From Acorus gramineus (taxonomy: Eukaryota > Streptophyta > Magnoliopsida > Acorales > Acoraceae), in NCBI GenBank assembly GCA_030737835.1, contig CM060847.1, forward strand, positions 23,050,876 to 23,114,875: a stretch of 64,000 nt of DNA, in the 5' to 3' direction. The notes beneath the pieces are model-generated. The model was not told the DNA's origin. It made no database searches and was given only the letters and a program-made list of their open reading frames with translations. Below, one piece after another: positions 35,336 to 45,155 of this stretch. Within the stretch, counting starts at the first letter, position 1, and every line of letters begins with the position of its first letter. The position numbers were made by a program, and so were the translations under genes.

Positions 35336-35874
35336 AACATAATTTATGTGTATCAAAATTTTCAAAGCGGAAACAAAAAAAATGAACAGCCGTGTGACCC
35401 ATAAGCGCGTTTGGTAATTTCGGAAAAAGTAGAGGGCTTTTAAATAAATTCCCAGGTATCATTTTTCAGTGACGTCCCGCCAACCACTACCAACGTCAAA
35501 AAGAACAGCTGTACGTCGGGGGAACATAATTACAAAAAAGCCCCTCTATTTTCAAAATTTACGGATAACGCAGATTTTAAAACTTTTGCCTTTTTGGATA
35601 TGGTGGGAAAACGACAGCCTGTCAAGACAAGGTTGACTTGTCAGTACTGACCACTTATAAAAGAGAGTAATAAATGTGAGTGTGACGTATTTCGACTTTG
35701 CGTAAAGGGTCGCAAGTACTGGTTAAAGATGGAGGTTATGCATTAACAGAGGACCATTAGATTCCAGTCTAGTACTTTAGGAAGGATAGCTATTAAAGAG
35801 TTTCATTTAATTATATTTTTTTTATTCTCTTTTACTTTTTCTTTTCAAGGAAGTGTGACATTAAGTTATTCGCT
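35336..35874. other. Intergenic sequence with promoter-like motifs but no gene
   Basis: Contains TGACGTC (35470-35476), a second TGACGT about 35690 and TATAAAA (35656-35662) in less AT-rich sequence, but no ORF follows within several hundred bases on either strand. Could be a relic promoter or chance. Confidence 0.3.
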
Positions 35875-36273
35875 CTCGATTGTTATATAGGATAAATAAC
35901 AATCCAAGTTGAATAAATAACTTTTTGTTTGGTTGTCTTTTTTGTTATTCTCATTGAGAAACGTAAAAATGACTTTTTTGTTGTTTGGTTCACCTTGGAT
36001 AAAGTGATGATAAATGTTGATAAATGATGAATAAGAGTTTATGATTTCTTAAATGACAATTATACCCCATAGAAATAGTGTGAGAGATATATGATTGATT
36101 TGATAGATGTGACAGTTTTTGGAATCTGTGTGAGTCTGTTAGGTGAGATAAATTTTTTAAAATGACAGAGTATTTTTATCCATTGGCATAGATAAGCCTT
36201 GATAAGCAATTCCAACATTTCCTTAGAATAGTTATCAGGCCTTATCCTAGCTTATCCAGACATAACTATCGAG
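35875..36273. mobile_element. MITE-like element with imperfect inverted ends
   Basis: Left end CTCGATTGTTATATAGGATAA mirrors the right end, whose reverse complement is CTCGATAGTTATGTCTGGATAA. The left subterminal sequence (aagttgaataaataac, tgtttggttg) is also found at 44100-44176. Non-coding; no TSD. Confidence 0.5.
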
Positions 36274-37242
36274 GTTTGTTATATCAAAACAAACAACTTT
36301 TTTTAGCTATTTTCATATATTCTTCATTATTCTTGCCTTATGTTCTTCTCCATACTGGGGGTTTTAGTCTCTATCCCTTGTCGGTTTCGTGGTACAGAAT
36401 TAACAGATAATACATGTGAATATTTAAAAATAACTTTTATTTACTGTTAATTTTTTTTTAATAAATTTTAATAAATATGTTTGAATAAGCTACAATAAAA
36501 TTTAATAACTATTATAAGAAAGACTGAAATTATTTATTCACATCTTTATAAATTAAAGGTTCACATGTCAAATCATTTGTTCATATCTTATTTTCAACTT
36601 CCTCATGGTCAACCAAATATAAATTTATTTAATATTATATTATCCAATAAAAACAACTAAAAATAAAAATACAATCAAATAAAAAATAATTTATTCTTTG
36701 TATATGTTGGAATAATTATTAAAAGGTTGCTTTTATAAATAAGAGTTGTTTTTTCAATGCTGGGGTGTTTGGAAATTAGGCATGATATTTGCCCAAGGAT
36801 CCAAAAAGTGCTAAAATATATCTTAATACACACCGGAACAATTGCAAATTGACTCCTAAGAGAAGAGATTTGAAAAAATGTGTATCAATAAAAGGTCCAA
36901 AATGTTTAATATATTCATAGCTTAGGAAAAGCAAATTCATTTAACCTCCTCTTAATAGGATAGTAGATGTACCTCCTCTTTAATGAGATAACTTGGTTTT
37001 AACAGAGGAAGAGTTGACCAAGAAGAAAAAAAAAACTTACCAATAAAAAAAAACATTTACATTCACAACTCCCATTGAATTAGAATATGGATAATAGAAT
37101 AACAGACCTAATAGTAGAAAAAAAAACATATTTGTTTTAATAAAATATCAAAGTTTGATATACTATAATTAATAATAATAGATATATATGTGGAACAAAC
37201 ATAATTTATTATCGAATATCCGTCCAAAATTATAATCATATT
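36274..37242. other. Intergenic AT-rich sequence
   Basis: No gene or defined repeat recognised. Confidence 0.6.
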
Positions 37243-37247
37243 CTAAT

Positions 37248-37475
37248 GCTGTTTTTGGATGTGAGTTTAAAATGCTAAGCTTCTTAGAATCTTGTGTTTT
37301 AAACTTAACTTTTAAAAAACATCGTTTTATTAGATTTTCAACGACAATATTTTTTGCAATAAAAAAGAAGGTGATGGTTTGAAAAACTAAATACTGAAAA
37401 TGTGTTTGGATTTGAGTTTGAGAATTTTTAATTTTTCAAACATAGAATCTACCTAAACTCATATCTAAACAGGGC
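37248..37475. mobile_element. 228-bp MITE with TSD
   Basis: Left end GCTGTTTTTGGATGTGAGTT and the reverse complement of the right end GCCCTGTTTAGATATGAGTT match over about 22 bp. Flanked by ctaat on both sides (37243-37247, 37476-37480). Size and ends fit a small PIF/Harbinger- or hAT-type MITE; superfamily uncertain. Confidence 0.6.
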
Positions 37476-37480
37476 CTAAT

Positions 37481-38276
37481 AAATCAAATATTAAAGATCA
37501 AATTTCATTGAGCCAGATAAAACAATAACCATTTTTAACCTATATAATCTTAAATCAAGTAGTTCAATTTTTTCTTATATAAATACATTATTATATTTGA
37601 GAGAGACTATGCTCTCCATGACAATTAATTGTTTATAAATTTGGATGGCAAAAAGAAAAAACAAAGCAAAGCAAAGAATAAACCACACCTTATGGTCAAT
37701 CTAATATAATCAACAAGGGTGGTTGGCAAAATGAAGAAGACAGACTCACATATATGCTTTTAAGTTCCATCATTTGCATGTGGGGGAGCCTCCATTGATG
37801 GCTTCATTTAGTTGTTTAAGTCATTGTTAGTAGAAAAATCAGATGGTTGTGGGTCTCATTTTTTTTTTATAGGTGGAATGTATTATCAAAAAGGAAAGGT
37901 ATGATCACCATTTTCATTATCTTTGTGGTCCCATTTTTAAAACTCCAAAACCACCACCACCCACTAAACAAATGTTAAATAAAAAGAAAAACAAAACAAT
38001 TTTAAGACATCAGCCTGATTCATTGTTCTTCTCTGCAAACAATTCCTTTATGGATAGGAATAAAATTCAATCAAGTGTTACTTATCTGGTTTGGAGTAAT
38101 TGTAGGGTAGTTATTTCTATTTTTATATTAGCTGAATATTTTACATGATCAGAATATGTGGTTTTCAGGGATAAAATCTCATGTGTAGCTCTACGTGCAG
38201 TCATCGCATTCTCTTGATTTTTCAAAGATTGCATAATCCATATAACTAGGCATATAATTTGGTGTAAAAACATGAA
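37481..38276. other. Intergenic AT-rich sequence
   Basis: Short open frames only, none with a recognisable domain. Confidence 0.55.
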
Positions 38277-38281
38277 GTATG

Positions 38282-39116
38282 TGTTGGAAATTGGGACAAT
38301 GGAAAGAGACAGAACCGGTGCGAGTGCTTTAAGGATCAACAAAGTTGAATGCTTTTAGACAGACTTCTCCCATTCCGGTATGAATCGCGAGTACACGAGA
38401 GATTGATGAAGTACTGTCTTCAGAATACAATGAAGTCTACTCTTGGTGTTGAGAACAGAGTGTGTACTCTCTGTTTCAACCTCTTAGAACTCTCTGTTAT
38501 TAAGGGCTGATGATGCTAACTCGTAATGTAAAAAGAGAGGATGAGTGATTGTTGTTCTGTTTTGTTTTGGATCTAAGGGTATCAATTTATAGGCAAAATG
38601 ATGCCTCTTGGTTCAAATGAGATACCCTTTCATGAATGAGGAGTTACAGTAACCATCCGATCGGTGGACCACCGTTTCCAGGCGATCGTGCGGTCCAGAT
38701 CGTCCATCACGAGATGCATCCCTTCCAGTGGCACCCCTTGATCAGTGTAACCATTAACTGATCAATTCGACGGTGCACATTGCATCTGAACGGTCCTCCA
38801 TTGGACGGTCCAGATTGTATCTGACCAAAACGATCTCCATCATTCGATTAGCCAAAAAGAAAAGGGCTGATGATGCGTAGTGCCAAGTGCGCCTCTAAAA
38901 CGCCCAATACGCATGCGCGCGCATGGTCCGCATCAAAGGTCCACTATAAGGTGTTCACCAAAATGGTTTCAATAGAGTAGAGTGAGCTCTCCTTATAAAC
39001 ACTGAAAACATTTTTAAAACAACCGATATGGGACTAAAAGAATAGTACTACTTTTCATCCTCCCATAGGGACCACACAAACCCAACTTTTGAACCATATT
39101 TTGAAAATACCCAACA
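38282..39116. mobile_element. Solo LTR with perfect TSD
   Basis: 835 bp, begins TGTTGGAAATTGGG and ends ATACCCAACA, flanked by gtatg on both sides (38277-38281 and 39117-39121). No internal region or second LTR, so it is the product of LTR-LTR recombination. Contains moderately GC-rich sequence. Strand of the parent element unknown. Confidence 0.82.
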
Positions 39117-39121
39117 GTATG

Positions 39122-39790
39122 GACTCCAATATCATTCTAATGCCTACTTATTAAATAGAGTGTTGTTGCACTTAGCTCACAAAATAACCCCATACAAGTA
39201 TATATATTATCAGAATTCTTTTTACATACTGTATAGTTCATTGGAGTATCTACTTTAGCTTTTATAGAAGTAAATAATCCATTAGATGAAATATACAATT
39301 TATATAAATAAAATGTTTTATACTGTGTTTGAGATTGGAAATGGGGCTGAGTATAACATTTTCCCATGAATTATATATATTGAAAATTGATGAGACTTTT
39401 CATGCAGGTTGGGTATTCTATTAAAGATGGGCATAAAAGGTGTGGTCAAGACGGATTGGGCAGTGTCTCACGCTTCTTATTCAAGCAAGAAACCAAAAAT
39501 GAGTGTTATCCCACTCCATTGAGGCTTATGATTTTATGATATATCATTGCATCTAAATTGTATTACTGTCTGGACTTCTACTTAATTGGTTACATTCACA
39601 TAATATTAGTCAAATAAAAAACCCTTGAAATGGGAGAAATGTGTGATGTTAAAGTCAGGGACATTAGCCAAGCTAAATGCCATCCTAGACAAACATGTAA
39701 ATGAGTCTCCCAATATATGTTTATATATAATGAAAAACAATAGGAGCACAAAAAAAATTATTTCTAATGGAGTGTTAATCTTAACAAAAG
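39122..39790. other. Intergenic sequence before the L1 remnant
   Basis: AT-rich with no recognised feature. Confidence 0.55.
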
Positions 39791-39794
39791 TACC

Positions 39795-41070
39795 ATGTTT
39801 GGATTGAATTTGGATCCGACAGAAGAGGAGAGTCTTGCAGCATGCATGGGGTGTTCCGTAGGCACCTTTCCCACTAAACACTTGGGGTACTCGTTGATGA
39901 AAGAACGCACGAAGAAGGAAAATTGGGATCCGCTAGTGGAGCGATCCGAGAAGAGACTGGCCGGTTGGAAAGGAAGGCTTCTTAGTTGGGGGGGGGGGGG
40001 ACAGCTGACCATGTTGCAAGCGGTGATGACCAACTTGCCATCATTCTTTATGTTGGTTTTAAGAGTTCGAGCAGGGATCCTAAAGAAGGTTGATGTGATT
40101 CGAAGAAGGTTCCTTTGGAAGGGTGCAGAGGGAGATAGAAAAACTCATCATCTCGTGGATTGGGCTATTGTTTGCAAGCACAAGAAGGAGGAGGGACTAG
40201 GGGAGTTGGACCTTCAAGCGATGAATAGATCTCTTCTTATGAAATGGATGTGGAGATGGTTAGTGGGACACAACTCGGCATGGCTATCTGTTTTGAAAGC
40301 CAAATACAGGGGCAATGGGCTAGGGGAGAAGAGATGGCCATATTTCAATGCGAGGGCGTCGAGCCTATGCAAGGGGATCTTAATTTGCGGACCAGGTGGT
40401 GGCGGACAGCGCATTCGGATGGGTGGCGGGGAGCGACATTTCGATCCAATTTTGGTTCGGCCGATAGTGCGGGGAGGTGCATTTGGGGAATGTGGCACCC
40501 GACATTCCGGCTATTCACAAATAAAGAAGGAACAATCAGCGTGTTCTTTCTTGGGACGGAAAACGCCGGAGTGTGGACCATCCTGCTTATGTGGACGCGT
40601 CTCAGCGAGGCAAAAATTGGCCGGTTCGCGATGCTCATGGCGCGTCTGGACTGCTTCATACTTTGTCTAGACTGAGCTGATTGCCTAATATAGAGACCGA
40701 CGCCATCGAGGGATTACACAATCAAGGGCGGTTACAAGTGGTGGCATGAGCGGACTACTGGAACTCAACCAAGCTTCCCCAAATATCAATAGATTTGGAG
40801 GCCACTGGTCCCCATGAAGATCAGAGTGTTCTTATAGTTGGTTTTTCAGGAACGCTTCTCACGAAGGTATATCGTGTCAAGTGGACTATGAACGCCTCTA
40901 CCACATGCGTGCTCTGCACGGCGGCCCTGGAGACGGTCAACCACCACTTTTGCGAGTGTGTGTTTGTCTGGGGTTTATGGGAGGAAGTCGGGAGAAAGAC
41001 TGGATTGGTCTATCCTTTCGTAATGTGGAGGAGTTATGGAGGGCGGGCAAGGAGTTGTGCAAAATAGCGG
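39795..41070 (+). pseudogene. L1 ORF2 fragment, several frameshifts and stops
   Basis: First frame (39795 to about 40380): [68 protein letters not shown], typical of L1 ORF2 after the catalytic motifs. A frameshift near 40383 leads to [13 protein letters not shown], then a stop. A later frame carries the zinc finger TCVLCTAALETVNHHFCECV. The catalytic FxDD part of the RT is missing. Confidence 0.82.
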
Positions 41071-41476
41071 GCACCGCAAGGGAGGCGTCGCACTCGTAAG
41101 CAATCATGCCAGTGGGGGCATAGACTATCTAGAGAACGCGGAATGAAGTAATATTTCGTGGAGCCCGAGCGTATGTGGGGAACATGGGGGACTCATTCGG
41201 GTGGTTGGTGCGGGGCTGGAACAAGTACATTGGGACTACCGAGAGGCCCTCCGAGGGTAGCGGACTGCACATAAGCGTGGTGTAGCTCAGGGGCAGCGGC
41301 AGTCCATCGGGTTTAGAAGTCATTTCTACTCGAGCTGCCGGAATCCGTTTTTCTGCTTTGTTTTACTGTTTGCTCTCTATTTACTTTCCTCCCCCTCCCA
41401 AACCCCTTTCAGAGTTTGTAATTCGATGTTAATGAATGAAATCGGGTAACAAATATTTACATTTAAAAAAAAAAAA
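39795..41476 (+). mobile_element. 5'-truncated L1 LINE, longest copy in the window
   Basis: Encodes the end of the reverse transcriptase domain and the region after it, then a 3' region and a subterminal AATGAATGAAATCGGGTAAC before a 13-A tail (41464-41476). GC-rich compared with its surroundings. Contains a 12-bp G run at 39989-40000. No TSD identified. Confidence 0.85.
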
Positions 41477-41580
41477 AGAATATCAAAGTTAATTTAAAAA
41501 AAAAACTAAAATGGGAAAAAGAAGAAAATAAAACATAACTATAAAAGAATAAAATAACATATGTATTAAAAAAAAGAAGG

Positions 41581-42084
41581 GAAAATCGATATAACTCCGT
41601 ATAATCTTAATTAAATCAATTTTAGTCCCTGTAAAATTCTTAAATCACCGTAGGTCCATATATTCTACTGTAGTTAATGATTTAATCCATGTGATAAAAA
41701 TCCATAAAAAAAGAAAGAATATCATAGGAATATTCCGTCCAACTAATGGAATATTTGAAAATTATATTTGGATAAGTCTCTAAGAAAATATAAAAATCGA
41801 AATAGGTCCATTTCTATTACCAAAATACCCGTGGGACTGAAATTTTGAGGTTTGTGAGAGAGACAATGCGAGAAAGGTTAGATGAAGGTAATTGTATTTT
41901 GTTAATCTAACATGTCTAGTTAGGGTTAACTACAGGTCTAGTTAGTTAGGGACTTAGGGTGACGACAGGGGCTAAAACAATAATTTTTTAATAAGACATG
42001 AATCTATGGTAGTTTAAGGATTTCACAAGGACTTTAATCAATTTAGCTAAGATTATAGGGAGTTATATCGATTTTTTCTAAAAA
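41581..42084. mobile_element. Foldback MITE-like element with ~80-bp terminal inverted repeats
   Basis: The left end AAAATCGATATAACTCCGTA and the right end (reverse complement AAAATCGATATAACTCCCTA) continue as a good inverted repeat for about 80 bp (TAATCTTA, AAATCAATT, TCCNTGTNAAAT, CTTAAA-ACC). About 500 bp, non-coding. A-rich flanks prevent a clear TSD call. Confidence 0.7.
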
Positions 42085-42568
42085 GAAAACAAAAACAATA
42101 TCAAAAAATGAAAAAACCGAAAATGAAACTAAAACTAAAAAATAAAACGCTTTTCAAGAGGAATAAAAACCTTAATTCATGAAGTTTTTTGTCTTCTAAT
42201 TTGTTAAGAAAAGATATTTTATCACATAAAAAAAAGAAAAGTTAAATTCCTATAAAATAGAAAATAAGATAAATAAATAACAAAAAGTAACAAAAGAAAG
42301 AAATAGATAAGTTTTTTCGAAAAAGGAAATTAAAATCTGAAAATAGAAATAGGTAAACTTACATTTCAATTAAACATAAGAACATTGATTAGGATTTTAC
42401 AATTATAAAAGTAAAAACAAAAGGAAGAACATGGCCAAGATGTTAATTTTCAAATTAAAAAAATATTATTTATTTATTTATTTTGGGATTTGGGGGACTT
42501 GCTTGGGATGGGGCCCTTAGGCAAGCGGTGGCCCTACTTTGATTATCCCAGGACCGGCCATTAAAGAT
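42085..42568. other. Intergenic AT-rich sequence
   Basis: Rich in A runs and lys-type codons by chance; no feature recognised. Confidence 0.55.
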
Positions 42569-42595
42569 TATATATATATATATATATATATATAT
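42569..42595. repeat. (TA)n microsatellite
   Basis: Uninterrupted TA run of about 27 bases. Confidence 0.95.
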
Positions 42596-42654
42596 TTGGC
42601 ATTTTTTGATGAATCTTATTCCATTAACATAATCGTGTCTATCGTAGATTGTTA

Positions 42655-42945
42655 TGTCATGCTTACCGTGTCATGCTCGTTAACATATCATATTAAAATG
42701 GGCTAATGTGTCATAGGATTGGTCCAGTAAAACCCATATCCTTTTAACTTGCCGTGCCATGCTAATAACATGTCACACCGGTTTCTTAACATGTGGTGTG
42801 TTCGGCACCGGCCTAGTGCATTTTATATCTCTACCTTTCTCAAGCTCCAAATACAGTTCGCACGCTTTTTAATAAAAAATAATATACCTCATATAATTAA
42901 AATACACACTCCAATAAATTATATGAATCCATTTATAGTGAAGAG
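42655..42945. repeat. Dispersed direct repeat, copy 1
   Basis: Shares atattaaaatgggc, atgtgtca-agg-ttgg, ttaacttgc-gtg, ggtttcttaac-tgt and the AT-rich end aataaattatatgaa with 43575-43805 in the same order. Probably a degenerate element duplicated in tandem or two LTR-like pieces. Confidence 0.6.
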
Positions 42946-43574
42946 AGGCTACTACTAACCAACTCTGAATCAATACTCACGCCTATGTGAGAGTGGATGC
43001 CTCCAAAGCGTGGTATGACACTTTGATCATTATTACAGCCTTAACTCACAATGTGAAATCTCTAATACGGCATATAATAGGGGGAATGAATACTTTATTT
43101 GTGCTTGTTTTTGTTTCACTAAATTAGACAATTATCATTTCAATAGATGAATAAAAATATGCGTGATGAATAGATCCAATTCATTTGATGAATTTTAGAA
43201 TGCCAAAAAGAAAAAAGAGGAATAAGAAAGGCAAGACTAGAATAGGGCAGGGGATTCATCATTCATTCCATATAATAGGGTTCATGAAAGCAGGACATGA
43301 CATATTAATTTTGGGTGGGATGTTGGAAAAGTTTGTTGTCATTATCTGGTATCAAATTTTGGTTACCAAATCTTAATAAGATAAGAAATTTTTGGACTCA
43401 GCCCCGCCTCATCCCCCACTCCCTTTTTTGTAAAAAAGTGTAAAACGGGTTGTGTCAGATTAACCCGTTAAAGAAACATGTGGGTAACAATACTCTTTTT
43501 TTTAATTTTTTAACATCTTAATATTAAACACAAAACACATATACACATATACATATGTACACACATACATTATA

Positions 43575-43805
43575 CATCCTTGATATCCATATTAAAATGG
43601 GCCGACATGTCACAGGGTTGGACCTAGCATGAGAGTGCATGACCCATTCCCCTCTAACTTGCTGTGTCTCATTGGTTTCTTAACGTGTCGTACCCTTTTC
43701 AAACCCCAAATACAATTCATAGGCTTTTTAATTTTTTAAAAATATTATATCTCATATAATAAAAAATAAAATACATTTTAATAAATTATATGAACTCTCG
43801 TATAA
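43575..43805. repeat. Dispersed direct repeat, copy 2
   Basis: Collinear with 42655-42945, about 920 bp downstream. The 630 bp between them hold no gene. Confidence 0.6.
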
Positions 43806-43959
43806 ATCATTTAACGACACATGGATAATATTTAAAAATATATATTCAATTTATTATGAATATGTACTTTAATATTTTTGAAAAAAAAATTATACTACAC
43901 AAAGATGACTCTGATGTTGAGTCACTGATAAACTCACACACGTCAAATCAACTAAGATA

Positions 43960-44176
43960 CTTTTCAAATTATTTTTTATAATTTATAAATTATTATTCCC
44001 ATTTTATCAATAATTTATCAATGATTAACAAAAAAAAAAAAAAAAATCAAAATAAAAATTTCATTATTACATTATCCAAATGAGAATAAAAGTCTAACAA
44101 AACAAAAATGATTTATTTCAACTGGTATGGTTATCCATCTAGGAATACCTCATATCACTAACCAAACAAGGGCACT
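43960..44176. mobile_element. MITE-like fragment related to 35875-36273
   Basis: Right end reads, in reverse complement, GTGCCCTTGTTTGGTTAGTG, then ATGGATAACC, AGTTGAAATAAATCATTTTT and ATTCTCATTTGG. These blocks occur in the same order at the left end of the 35875 element. The left limit is unclear. Confidence 0.4.
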
Positions 44177-45155
44177 AAAAATGGGCTCAAGCAAACTAAT
44201 CTTAAGCTCGGTTCTGTGTTTGTCTCTCTTTTTTATTTTACAAAAAAACAATCTATAAAGAAAAGCCAATAAAAATCTCTAGCAGATAAAGCGTAAGTTA
44301 ATAACTCAAGTCCTACAATCATGCAGTACCTTTTGCAATTCCACTCTCACTGAACCTCCTACATACTTGGGTTAAAAATGAATAGACATCAGTCACAAGA
44401 ACACCTCATCCTTCTCACAGTTCCCACATGCTTTGATTTTATTAGCACATAAAAAACAAAACACATAAACTACCATTTATACAAAAATCTAAGCATATAA
44501 ACTGCACAAGGGAGGGACTGTATTTAAGAAACAATTATGATTCAAGTCAGTAAAAAAGACTATGTCCTAATTTTAAAAGATTGGGTCTGACTTCACAGGA
44601 TGCTCTTTTGAAGATCCATTCAACTGATAGATATACAGATGGAGACATCAGGACATCAGCTTTTGATTCACAAGGAATAAAGACATGACACCTTTTTTTC
44701 ATAGAATAAGTCCGCACCAATCAAATGGCATAACTGTAAAAAATATTTTTTAAAAAATTTGTACATGCAATTAAAAATCATGCTAAACACAGTTACACAC
44801 TATGACCATCATATTTCTTGTGTATTATCATGGAATCAAACATGCAGTGAGACAGAATTACTACTACTACTACTACTACTCAAATCTCCTCAATCCATCC
44901 TATGTGGGAGACAAAATATGGATAGATAAACAGAGGTCCGCCTACATAAAATTTAGAGTACATTCAGTTCATAAACATAAAAAAGAGATCTAAATAATTC
45001 CTTAGTTCCACACCCATGATTCTTGAGATCAAAAAGTATTCAGCTGGATTTGCAGGCTACAACTCAAAACTGAGAAAGGGAATTAAAAAAAAAAGATTCA
45101 GAAGCTAGAGAGTAGAACCCAATTTGACATCGACATGGAGGATTGATGGGAGTCT
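44177..45155. other. RPS12 3' flank and probable 3'UTR
   Basis: The part next to the stop codon is the RPS12 3'UTR. A (CTA)n tract lies at 44861-44881. No other gene recognised. Confidence 0.55.
44861..44881. repeat. (CTA)n microsatellite
   Basis: Seven CTA units in the RPS12 3' flank. Confidence 0.93.

Noticed and set aside
40214..40675. Frames of 143, 104 and 94 codons overlapping the L1 at 39.8 kb
   Set aside because: Overlap the recognised ORF2 frame or are its antisense; only short parts after the frameshift belong to L1.
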